This document shows positions 1-5,848 of a stretch of DNA of 8,279 nucleotides, piece by piece. This DNA is from a bacterium (GTDB taxonomy: Bacteria > Patescibacteriota > Patescibacteriia > Buchananbacterales > UBA6539): NCBI GenBank assembly GCA_023246815.1, contig JAHFHR010000034.1, positions 1 to 8,279 on the forward strand, read 5' to 3'. Under the pieces are notes generated by a model. That model was not told the origin of the DNA and did no database searches. It saw only the letters and a program-made list of their open reading frames with translations. Position 1 is the stretch's first letter, and every line of letters begins with the position of its first letter. Position numbers and translations under genes: made by a program.

Positions 1-1615
1 GAGCGATGCTATCTAGTGAACCAGATTCACACTCACTTGTCAACTCTAACTGGTTATCCCTAACCTCAAAAATAGCCTGATCGTTCAAGAGCTTAAGATT
101 AGTATCATCCACCGGCTTCACCCATAACACCTGGCCAAAAATCAGCTGAAAAACCTGCTCAAGAATGGTACGATTTTTCATCTCGTTCATCCGTTGTTGA
201 TGAAATTCATGCCCAAAAACCACTTCAACTTCACCGTCGCTTGAGAGCGAACGCACTTGGCTCATTTTCAAAATAGCGGCCAAACTGTGATTATGCTCTT
301 TAGTCGCAGTCAGAATCGCACCCCACTGCTGCTGTATTTCACTGAGCTTGATTGTCATCGGTTTTTTTTTGATCAGTAATTCTGGTTCCACCGCGAGTTT
401 TTCTGTGACACTCTCAACCACCGTGCGTGTAGCTGGCGTTGATACAACCGGCTGTGGCACTGGTTCAGGAGTGATTATTTTTTTTGTTGGTAGCGCTGGA
501 CCAGCACCCGTCTGATTATTATCTACAGCAGTAACTAACTTCAACACGGCCAGCTCAAGCACCAGCTGTGGTATATCGGCGTACTTAAGTTGCTGTTGCG
601 CGCTCATAAATCCCTCAATGGCTTCAATTAAAAACCGCTGCTGAGTGCTGTCCGCCAGCTCAGTAAATTCACGGGCGATATCACTGCCAATGCCATCGTC
701 AGTAGCAAGGCTAGGATTTATTTTGGTCACCAGTACGATGCGCAGCGTCTCGATTAGTTCGGCCGTAAACTGCTCCACATTAACACCATCCTGAACTAAT
801 CGATTAACCAAGGTCAGTGCCTCACCGGCGTCTTGTCGAATCAGTAGACGAAGCAGCTCAAGCACCAACGCTAACTGCCGCCGTGGCAGCACCAGCTCGG
901 CATGTTCTTGGGTGATATGCTTATCATCAAGCGACAGTACCTGCCCCAACAGACTCTCAGCATCACGTAAACAGCCATGGCTGTGGTACGCAATAGCTGC
1001 CAAGACTTCAGCATCAACTTTTTTCTTTTCGGCATTACAAATATGCGTCAGCCGAGCTAACACTTCTTCACGAGGAACTTTTCTAAAATCAAAATGCTGG
1101 CAGCGTGAAATGATTGTTTCCGGTACTTTATGAATTTCGGTAGTGGCCAAAATAAACATCGCGTGGGCCGGCGGCTCTTCCAGTGTTTTTAATAGCGCGT
1201 TAAAGGCGCTGGTTGACAGCATGTGCACTTCATCAATAATGAACACCTTAAACGCACCGCTGGTGGGCGTGAATTGAGCACTGCCAATAATATTTTCACG
1301 AACGTTATCAACGCCAGTATGTGATGCGGCATCAACTTCAATAACATCAATGGAGCGTCCGCTAGTAATAGCTACGCATAAGTCACACTCATTACACGGC
1401 TCGCTACTACCCTTTTTACGCTTAGTGCAGTTGACTGCTTTGGCTAGTAACCGAGCGGTAGTGGTTTTCCCTAATCCCCGAGGACCGGAAAAAAGGTAGG
1501 CATGCGCCAACCGACCACTTTCAATCTCATGCTGCAAGGTGGTTTTAATATGATTTTGCCCAACCACTTCGGCAAAGGTCTGGGGGCGATATTTTCGATA
1601 TAATGTTTCGGCCAT
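1..1615 (-). CDS. dnaX: DNA polymerase III subunit gamma/tau, 3' end outside window
   Basis: Clamp-loader ATPase of the replicative polymerase, cytoplasmic; it opens and loads the beta clamp and, in its long tau form, ties polymerase cores together. I translated it by hand from ATG at 1615; 538 codons are visible and no stop is reached before base 1, so the C-terminus is missing. Visible: N-terminal YRKYRPQTF, Walker A GPRGLGKT (about residues 44-51), four zinc-site cysteines (63, 74, 77, 80), Walker B VFIIDEVH (124-131), sensor region LATTE and the SRC motif with the arginine finger (about 170-172). Domain III is followed by a Pro/Val/Thr-rich linker (about 367-420) and a tau-like C-terminal part. 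The linker contains A8 and A9 slippery runs (see separate entries). It has its own promoter 10 nt upstream. AAAGG 5 nt before the ATG could be a Shine-Dalgarno, but only if transcription starts further upstream than that promoter predicts. Identity is very secure. Confidence 0.97.
   Translation of the reverse strand, partial: MAETLYRKYRPQTFAEVVGQNHIKTTLQHEIESGRLAHAYLFSGPRGLGKTTTARLLAKAVNCTKRKKGSSEPCNECDLCVAITSGRSIDVIEVDAASHTGVDNVRENIIGSAQFTPTSGAFKVFIIDEVHMLSTSAFNALLKTLEEPPAHAMFILATTEIHKVPETIISRCQHFDFRKVPREEVLARLTHICNAEKKKVDAEVLAAIAYHSHGCLRDAESLLGQVLSLDDKHITQEHAELVLPRRQLALVLELLRLLIRQDAGEALTLVNRLVQDGVNVEQFTAELIETLRIVLVTKINPSLATDDGIGSDIAREFTELADSTQQRFLIEAIEGFMSAQQQLKYADIPQLVLELAVLKLVTAVDNNQTGAGPALPTKKIITPEPVPQPVVSTPATRTVVESVTEKLAVEPELLIKKKPMTIKLSEIQQQWGAILTATKEHNHSLAAILKMSQVRSLSSDGEVEVVFGHEFHQQRMNEMKNRTILEQVFQLIFGQVLWVKPVDDTNLKLLNDQAIFEVRDNQLELTSECESGSLDSIA
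362..370 (-). other. A9 slippery run in dnaX (candidate gamma/tau switch)
   Basis: On the coding strand codons 416-418 read AAA AAA AAA, containing an in-phase A AAA AAA heptamer (368 down to 362). The -1 frame (or one added A) meets TGA at 341-339 after seven codons; the +1 frame (or one lost A) meets TGA at 357-355. Either event would release a product of about 420-425 residues, close to the known length of E. coli gamma (431). Thermus thermophilus dnaX is known to use a nine-A run for transcriptional slippage. I see no clear Shine-Dalgarno about 10 nt upstream and no obvious downstream hairpin, which favours transcriptional slippage over ribosomal frameshifting. Function here is inferred. 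Confidence 0.6.
478..485 (-). other. A8 slippery run in dnaX (second candidate slip site)
   Basis: Codons 377-380 read ACA AAA AAA ATA on the coding strand, giving another in-phase A AAA AAA heptamer (485 down to 479). The -1 frame reaches TGA at 467-465 after four codons and the +1 frame reaches TAA at 477-475 at once. Slippage would end the protein near residue 380, just after domain III. It lies about 115 bases upstream of the A9 run in the same flexible linker. It may be a second slip site or only a Lys-Lys pair in an AT-rich stretch. Confidence 0.4.
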
Positions 1616-1625
1616 AGCAGCCTTT

Positions 1626-1654
1626 ATGATACCGAATTCCAGTCTTTATATCAA
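1626..1654 (-). promoter_or_regulatory. sigma-70-type promoter of dnaX
   Basis: On the minus strand: -35 TTGATA (1654-1649), 17-nt spacer, -10 TATCAT (1631-1626), each one mismatch from consensus. The -10 box ends 10 nt before the dnaX ATG, so transcription would start roughly 3-4 nt from the start codon and the mRNA would be essentially leaderless. Confidence 0.65.
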
Positions 1655-1666
1655 GGAGACTCTGTA

Positions 1667-2701
1667 CTAATTAAATAACAACTCAACCCACGTCACGCCC
1701 TGATTCAGACGAATTTCCTGCCCCTGATTGTCAAAAAACCGAGTGCGGCCATCTTCTTTTCGCCACGTCCCCTCAATGGCAGTACCATCGCGATAGACGA
1801 TTGCTAATCCTCCGCTGGTAACATCAATTTCTAGCCGACCATAATCATCAATAATGTCAGCTTCAACAAATTGCTTAACGATGGTATCTGCTTTAAGGAT
1901 AATGCCTGATGCAGTACGGTGCGGAGCGCCAGCTTGAAAACGAGTATAGTTGTTATCCACTGGATTATACTGATACTCCACAGCGTACTCTAGATTTTTC
2001 GAAAAAGTAACTTCCACCGTTGCAACGCGTTTGGTAGCGACATCGGCGACCGGCTCGCCATGTTTAAATTTCCACGGCATAAAATCGGTAGTGGTGGCAT
2101 ATCCCTTAGCAGTGACCGCCCGCAGCATTTGGTCACTGGAGGTGAAAAGATTATGCGGCGCGTTGCGCTTTACATCACGAAAAAAATAGATACCATCACC
2201 GGAAATTTCATTGACGTTATCAAGCGCACCGGCACGAAGCATCACTAAAGCGTCATCGCTACCGCCAGCATGAAAGTACAAAGCGTCCCACTCTTGAGCA
2301 AGCTCAATAAAAAATGGCCGGCTGCTGCGCACTGGACCAATCTGTTTGACAGAAAATGTCGGATCAAAAAATGCCAAAAAACGAGTAATATCCCCTTCAA
2401 CAATCACTTCATAAATAACTCGGGCGTGCTCAAGGCCGGCTACCGGACGACTATCGGTGTGATTTTCAATCATCACCGCAATCGGCCGCAAGCGTGCTTG
2501 ATCGCGTCGCACTGATACGCCATCAAGGAACCGAGCGGTTTCCGGCCGCAGGGTATGATCAATACTGGCTGACCAATCAAGTTCGGGTTGGTTATATAAT
2601 GCACTACTCACGACCATGATGGCGATGCTGCCAACCACGATCGCTATAATAAAAAACAGCTGCCGCTTGATACCCGTGATGTATTTGATGTATTGCTTCA
2701 T
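1667..2701 (-). CDS. DUF3048 (YerB-like) membrane-anchored protein
   Basis: A 344-aa protein with a short basic N-terminus, one membrane segment (about residues 14-33, IIAIVVGSIAIMV) and a long extracytoplasmic part typical of the DUF3048/YerB family. Family hallmarks visible: RPIAVMIENH, the ARVIYEVIVEG-ITRFLAFF block, IGPVRSSRPFF and the DALYFHAGGS block. The biochemical role of the family is not established; the protein is probably anchored outside the membrane. I chose ATG 2701: an earlier in-frame ATG at 2815 would add 38 residues that overlap rplY, read through the hairpin at 2713-2735 and do not look like family sequence. No convincing Shine-Dalgarno precedes 2701 (a G6 run lies about 14 nt upstream, inside the hairpin). 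It lies 46 nt after rplY and is probably expressed with it by readthrough; dnaX begins 51 nt downstream with its own promoter. Stop TAG. Confidence 0.88.
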   Translation of the reverse strand: MKQYIKYITGIKRQLFFIIAIVVGSIAIMVVSSALYNQPELDWSASIDHTLRPETARFLDGVSVRRDQARLRPIAVMIENHTDSRPVAGLEHARVIYEVIVEGDITRFLAFFDPTFSVKQIGPVRSSRPFFIELAQEWDALYFHAGGSDDALVMLRAGALDNVNEISGDGIYFFRDVKRNAPHNLFTSSDQMLRAVTAKGYATTTDFMPWKFKHGEPVADVATKRVATVEVTFSKNLEYAVEYQYNPVDNNYTRFQAGAPHRTASGIILKADTIVKQFVEADIIDDYGRLEIDVTSGGLAIVYRDGTAIEGTWRKEDGRTRFFDNQGQEIRLNQGVTWVELLFN

Positions 2702-2712
2702 GGTCAAACCAA

Positions 2713-2735
2713 AATCCCCCCGAGACGGGGGGATT
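2713..2735 (-). terminator. hairpin between rplY and the DUF3048 gene (terminator or attenuator)
   Basis: Perfect 10-bp inverted repeat, AATCCCCCCG and CGGGGGGATT, with a 3-nt loop. On the minus strand it is followed by a weak T-tract (TTGGTTTG). It starts 12 nt after the rplY stop and ends 11 nt before the DUF3048 start codon, so it may terminate rplY transcripts partly, or shield the start region of the next gene. Confidence 0.6.
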
Positions 2736-2747
2736 GGAAAATCTACA

Positions 2748-3419
2748 TTATTTCTTTTCTTTGTCCGGCTTACTCTCGGCCGTTGCTTCGGTTGCTGGTT
2801 GTTCACCTTCAACAATCGGTGCTACCGCTTCAACCGGTACTACTTCTTTTTCTTCAGCACGCGGTTCCTGCACCAAGACAACTGATTCTTCGGGGGCATT
2901 CTTAATCGTAATCCCCTGCGGTGCCTTAATGTCAGATACGCGGATCGCATCATCAAATGTTTTTAATGATGACAAGTCAACTTCAATCTCATGTACTAGA
3001 TCACTTGGCAGACACTCAACTTCAAGGTGATCCAAATTAGTCACTAGAATAGCTGACAGCTCTTTCACCGCCGACGCTTCACCGATAAACTTAATTGGAA
3101 TGTCAGTGTGAATTTTTTCTTTCATGTTGACTTGGTGAAAATCAATATGGGTAAACTGACTCACCGTCGGATTAAGTTGGTGATCCTGAATCAGCACTTT
3201 CACGGGCTCTTTTCCGTCAACGACCAAGTCAACCAGTGCACTCTCGCCGGCTTGTCTATAGACACGTTCAAAACGAGCGTGATCAACGGTCAGGTTTGTT
3301 GGTTTGATATCGTGTCCATACAAAACAGCCGGGACTTTACCCTGCGTTCGTAATGCGCTTACTTTTTTTCCGGTTTCCTCTCGCGAGGTTACCTCCAACC
3401 GTAATGTAGCATTTGTCAT
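2748..3419 (-). CDS. rplY: 50S ribosomal protein L25/general stress protein Ctc
   Basis: A 223-aa two-domain L25 of the Ctc/TL5 type that binds 5S rRNA in the large ribosomal subunit. The N-terminal RNA-binding domain is clear: REETGKKVSALR, GKVPAVLYG (about residues 13-36), then VLIQDHQLNP and FTHIDFHQV near residues 75-97. The C-terminal beta domain (about 98-185) has the IPIKFIGEA and LEVECLPSDL blocks and HEIEVDLSSL. It ends in a charged Ala/Glu/Lys tail (about 186-223), common in long L25 proteins. ATG 3419 fits the family start; no good Shine-Dalgarno is visible. It follows the zinc-ribbon gene by 26 nt and probably shares its promoter. Downstream is a GC-rich hairpin. Identity is secure. 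Confidence 0.95.
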   Translation of the reverse strand: MTNATLRLEVTSREETGKKVSALRTQGKVPAVLYGHDIKPTNLTVDHARFERVYRQAGESALVDLVVDGKEPVKVLIQDHQLNPTVSQFTHIDFHQVNMKEKIHTDIPIKFIGEASAVKELSAILVTNLDHLEVECLPSDLVHEIEVDLSSLKTFDDAIRVSDIKAPQGITIKNAPEESVVLVQEPRAEEKEVVPVEAVAPIVEGEQPATEATAESKPDKEKK

Positions 3420-3445
3420 GTCGTAGTAGTACTCATGTATTAGTA

Positions 3446-3784
3446 TTAATCAAAATGGTCAATCAGCACTTTTTGCTTGCTCAAGAATTGATGCGCTTCA
3501 AGTACATCGTCGGCATTGATTGCTCTGCCGTCTCTAAACTTCAAGACATCATCACTAGAAAGGTCGGTAATCAGTCCGATAGAGCTAACTCCCATGGGGT
3601 TTGACATAATCACCGCCAGTACTGCAGATTTGCAGTTACGGCACTTAACGTAGATCAGGTGAGCGTTTTCTGACTCATCTAAAATCTTCGCCTCAAGTGG
3701 GTCGTACCGAAGACTACACACGGGACAGTGTGTTATCAACGTAGCATTATCGCTATTGAACAAGTTGAAAAACTTATCCTGCAT
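3446..3784 (-). CDS. small zinc-ribbon protein, function unknown
   Basis: A 112-aa soluble protein. Two cysteine pairs, CPVC (residues 20-23) and CRNC (48-51), are spaced as in a treble-clef/zinc-ribbon knuckle, so it very likely binds one zinc. The second half carries GVSSIGLITDLSSDDVLKF, a block I associate with uncharacterised Patescibacteria proteins, but I know of no assigned function. It is the first gene of an apparent operon with rplY (26-nt gap), which hints at a ribosome- or RNA-related role; this is inference only. Its own promoter lies 15 nt upstream. AGAGG sits only 1 nt before the ATG, too close to be a normal Shine-Dalgarno. Stop TAA. Confidence 0.85.
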   Translation of the reverse strand: MQDKFFNLFNSDNATLITHCPVCSLRYDPLEAKILDESENAHLIYVKCRNCKSAVLAVIMSNPMGVSSIGLITDLSSDDVLKFRDGRAINADDVLEAHQFLSKQKVLIDHFD

Positions 3785-3799
3785 ACCTCTAATATTCTC

Positions 3800-3828
3800 A
3801 ATATAGCTAAAAAGATTGATTTAGTCAA
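3800..3828 (-). promoter_or_regulatory. promoter of the zinc-ribbon gene-rplY operon
   Basis: On the minus strand: -35 TTGACT (3828-3823), 17-nt spacer, -10 TATATT (3805-3800), each one mismatch from consensus. The -10 ends 15 nt before the ATG at 3784, predicting a 5' leader of about 9 nt. Confidence 0.65.
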
Positions 3829-3873
3829 GAGCTTGCCGTGTTAATAAAAAAACAAGCGTGCCGGGGTAGAGGG

Positions 3874-3922
3874 TGTAGGGGGAAGGGGCGGGCTTCGCAA
3901 CTCCGAGCCCCTTCCCCCTACA
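3874..3922. repeat. long palindromic intergenic element, G/C-rich arms
   Basis: Perfect 16-bp arms, TGTAGGGGGAAGGGGC (3874-3889) and its reverse complement (3907-3922), around a 17-nt centre. It lies between the rodA stop (3972) and the zinc-ribbon promoter (3828). On the minus strand the hairpin is not followed directly by T residues; a T7 run (plus-strand A7) comes only about 20 nt later, so it is a poor classical terminator. The outer TGTAGGGG...CCCCTACA ends resemble dispersed REP/MITE-like palindromes of environmental bacteria. A second copy would be needed to prove that; none is present here. No gene is seen in 3829-3971. Confidence 0.7.
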
Positions 3923-3971
3923 AAAAAGATTGCCGCTTTCAGGGGAATAACATAAGGGATGTGGGCGCAGA

Positions 3972-5078
3972 TTAAGCGTTACTGCGATTTCTAATAATCA
4001 TCCCCTCCACAATCCCAATCATCGCCAAGCTAATCACCAAAAAACTACCTCCATAGCTAACAAACGGTAAAGAAATACCAGTGACCGGCACAATCCCAAC
4101 GTTCATGCCAACATTAATAAATATATGACTAAAAAATATGGCGCTTGCACCCAATATGAAGAAAGTGGAAAAATTATCCCGTGATCGTTGCACCGCCCGT
4201 ATCAAACGATAAAAAATGACCCCCCACAAAAAGAGGACCAATGACACGCCCAAAAACCCAAGCTCTTCAGCAATCACCGCAAAAATAAAATCAGTTTCGC
4301 TGGCTGGTAAAAACTTAAGCTGGCTCTGTGAACCAAATCCAAGTCCTCGTCCGGTTAATCCACCAGCACCCACTGCGGTAATTGCCTGCGTTACATGATA
4401 GCCAGTGTCATAGGGATCAGACTGAGGATTGAAAAAAGTGATAATACGGTCGCGCTGGTAATCAGCAAACAGAAAAAACCAGGCGACAACTGCGCTGATC
4501 ACCAGCACGAGTCCGACTGCGGCTAAGTATTTGATATTCACACCAGCAAATATCGCCAGCAACATCCAGATCAAAAATAAGATCATCGCTGAACCAAAAT
4601 CCGGTTGCAGCACTACCAGTAAAAAAAATAATCCCGTAGCAAGCGCGCTTAATACAAAATTTTTCAAACTGCGTGCTTCCTGACCGCGGGTACTTAAAAA
4701 CCAAGCTAGAAAAATAATCAACGCCACTTTGGCCAACTCAACCGGTTGAAAGTTAAACCCGGCGATAGAAAACCAACCAGTGGTACCGCTCACGGTAACC
4801 CCGAAAAAAATAACCAGTAGTAATAACGCACCAACCCCCAGATAGACAAAAAAACTGTAGTCTTCCCATAAGCGGTAATCAATAAGAGACAAGATGAACA
4901 CCGCGGCCAAGCCAATACCCGCAAAGAGTAGCTGTTTTTCGAAATTACCAAAATCCGGCTGATTATGGGAAATGGCAATACTGTAGATAGCGGCTAAGCC
5001 AAAACACAACAATAAAAAAACCGCGCCAAATAAAATCCAGTCAAAGTTGCGTAAATTGATAAATAGTGAACGAAACAT
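3972..5078 (-). CDS. rodA: RodA-type SEDS peptidoglycan glycosyltransferase
   Basis: Polytopic membrane protein of the SEDS family that polymerises lipid II into glycan strands, here of the elongation (RodA) type. 368 aa, with about ten hydrophobic segments, is normal length. Signatures (numbered from this start): extracellular-loop Trp in TTGWF (W102), QPVELAKVALI, LQPDFGSAM, YHVTQAITAVGAGGLTGRG, the presumed catalytic Asp in ETDFIFAVIAEELG (D263, equivalent to FtsW D297 of E. coli), and NVGMNVGIVPVTGISLPF-SYGGS near the C-terminus. The NVGMNVGI form points to RodA over FtsW. No partner PBP2 is in the window. I chose ATG 5078: the longer TTG start at 5099 would place the -10 box inside the coding sequence. 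The mRNA is probably leaderless. Stop TAA; no clear terminator directly follows, only the palindrome at 3874-3922. Confidence 0.93.
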   Translation of the reverse strand: MFRSLFINLRNFDWILFGAVFLLLCFGLAAIYSIAISHNQPDFGNFEKQLLFAGIGLAAVFILSLIDYRLWEDYSFFVYLGVGALLLLVIFFGVTVSGTTGWFSIAGFNFQPVELAKVALIIFLAWFLSTRGQEARSLKNFVLSALATGLFFLLVVLQPDFGSAMILFLIWMLLAIFAGVNIKYLAAVGLVLVISAVVAWFFLFADYQRDRIITFFNPQSDPYDTGYHVTQAITAVGAGGLTGRGLGFGSQSQLKFLPASETDFIFAVIAEELGFLGVSLVLFLWGVIFYRLIRAVQRSRDNFSTFFILGASAIFFSHIFINVGMNVGIVPVTGISLPFVSYGGSFLVISLAMIGIVEGMIIRNRSNA

Positions 5079-5087
5079 AGTGGGGAT

Positions 5088-5096
5088 ATTGTAACA
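5088..5096 (-). promoter_or_regulatory. extended -10 promoter of rodA
   Basis: Minus strand TGT-TACAAT (5096-5088) is an extended -10 element whose end is 9 nt from the rodA ATG at 5078. No good -35 is present (best is TGCTCA with a 16-nt spacer, three of six), as is common for extended -10 promoters. The region just upstream is occupied by a repeat copy at 5101-5114. Confidence 0.5.
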
Positions 5097-5100
5097 CAAT

Positions 5101-5190
5101 TTGTCATTCTGAGCACCTGGCTTGTCATCCTGAGCGAAGCGAAGGATCCCTGAGATCCTTCATCCCGCTAGAGCGGGATTCAGGATGACA
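5101..5190. repeat. folded intergenic repeat (TGTCATCCTGAGC type) with a partial second copy
   Basis: Core element 5123-5190: outer 11-bp arms TGTCATCCTGA (5123-5133) and TCAGGATGACA (5180-5190) enclose two further perfect hairpins, AAGGATC/GATCCTT (5142-5148, 5154-5160) and ATCCCGCT/AGCGGGAT (5162-5169, 5172-5179). Together they can fold as a three-way junction. A partial copy of the left end, TTGTCATTCTGAGC (5101-5114), matches 5122-5135 at 13 of 14 bases. The TGTCATCCTGAGCGAAGCGA sequence recurs between genes of many unrelated bacteria, so this is probably a dispersed, non-coding repeat rather than a gene-specific signal. Confidence 0.8.
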
Positions 5191-5191
5191 G

Positions 5192-5247
5192 AAAAAGAAA
5201 GACGCCCCGGAAAAGCAAGCGTCTTTCGACTACTGCCTCGGGGCGTC
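5192..5247 (-). terminator. rho-independent terminator of the 168-aa gene, two competing 5' arms
   Basis: On the minus strand, 8 nt after the stop codon. The 3' arm CGGGGCGTC-TTT (5209-5198) is followed by CTTTTT. It can pair with GACGCCCCG (5247-5239, 9 bp) or with AAAGACGC (5226-5219, 8 bp); the two pairings exclude one another. Either gives a hairpin followed by a T-tract, so termination should be efficient. Confidence 0.8.
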
Positions 5248-5254
5248 GGTTAGC

Positions 5255-5761
5255 CTACCGGAACGATTGGAGAATTTCGTTCTCAAAATCGAATATGGTA
5301 GTCTTTCGGTCCTCCTTAAGGACAAGGGCCAGAGCTGCTTCAAAGCATTTCTTTACTTCCGGGTGCCGACCACTCGCACCCTTGATGAAGTAAAAAATGT
5401 GTTCTGGATCTTTCCTCAACAACTCCCTTATAACTTGTTGGTACGGGTAAGTTTCACCCGGGAGACCATGAAACCCATGCAAGTAGGTCCCAATCAAACT
5501 GGCAGCTGCGAGTGGTTCCCATTTTTCAGGATTCAAAACGATATCATGCATCTGTGAGTCAAATGGAGATTCCACAAGGATTCCGACACGCTTAAGAAAA
5601 TGGAGAACTTCAGCCATGTTCCTAGTCTCTAGAATTACGTGGCAAGCCATTCTAAAGGCGTGCTTTTTTTTGCGCTTACTGTCGGCGCGGTACTCCACAA
5701 TCTTTACCGTCATGCAAACGGTAATCACAATCCCAACCAGAATAGCCAGTGCTTCTAACAT
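5255..5761 (-). CDS. membrane-anchored protein, unrecognised (168 aa)
   Basis: I do not recognise this protein. It starts with one hydrophobic segment (about residues 4-21, ALAILVGIVITVCMTVKI) followed by a basic stretch RADSKRKKK, which predicts a single N-terminal anchor with the remaining 135 or so residues in the cytoplasm. The rest looks mixed-helical and soluble, with three cysteines that form no metal motif. The start at 5761 is firm: GAGGAG lies 6 nt upstream, by far the best Shine-Dalgarno in the window. The gene is isolated, with a near-consensus promoter, an ~80-nt leader of three hairpins and a strong terminator, so it is a single-gene transcription unit. It is divergent from the membrane protein at 6008. 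Stop TAG. Coding is likely given the strong signals, but its function is unknown. Confidence 0.8.
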   Translation of the reverse strand: MLEALAILVGIVITVCMTVKIVEYRADSKRKKKHAFRMACHVILETRNMAEVLHFLKRVGILVESPFDSQMHDIVLNPEKWEPLAAASLIGTYLHGFHGLPGETYPYQQVIRELLRKDPEHIFYFIKGASGRHPEVKKCFEAALALVLKEDRKTTIFDFENEILQSFR

Positions 5762-5842
5762 AATTTTCTCCTCTTTTGCACTCGGAAGTGCAGTTTTGCG
5801 TCCGGAGACGCGGTTTTTGGTCCGGAGACCATAAAAAGAACT
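5762..5842 (-). promoter_or_regulatory. structured 5' leader with three UCCG-loop hairpins
   Basis: The predicted mRNA leader contains, in order: GGTC-TCCG-GACC (5830-5819), GCGTC-TCCG-GACGC (5811-5798) and TGCACT-TCCG-AGTGCA (5792-5777). All stems are perfect and every loop is UCCG, a member of the stable UNCG tetraloop class; the first two also have the C-G closing pair. A-rich linkers separate them. The GAGGAG ribosome binding site (5773-5768) follows and is unpaired. Possible roles are 5'-end protection of the mRNA or binding of a regulator. Confidence 0.75.
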
Positions 5843-5848
5843 AATTAT

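Noticed and set aside
912..1133. Plus-strand open frame of 73 aa
   Set aside because: It lies opposite the clearly coding dnaX ATPase region and shows no family motif or ribosome binding site; it is a shadow of dnaX.
2702..2815. Longer N-terminus for the DUF3048 gene from ATG 2815
   Set aside because: It would overlap rplY by about 70 bases, translate a hairpin arm and add a low-complexity basic segment before the membrane helix; ATG 2701 gives a normal N-terminus.
3829..3971. Terminator for rodA at the 3874-3922 palindrome
   Set aside because: The hairpin is not directly followed by T residues on the minus strand; I list it as a palindromic element instead, though a weak terminator role is possible.
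4462..4978. Minus-strand open frames (80 and 62 aa) within rodA
   Set aside because: They lie in another frame of rodA, whose motifs are continuous through the region; no independent signals.
5079..5099. TTG start for rodA
   Set aside because: The extended -10 box (5088-5096) would lie in the added codons, and the sequence from ATG 5078 begins as in other RodA proteins.
5101..5190. CRISPR array or tRNA-like structure
   Set aside because: There is only one full repeat copy with no regular spacers, and the three-stem fold lacks tRNA invariant bases and CCA-end features.
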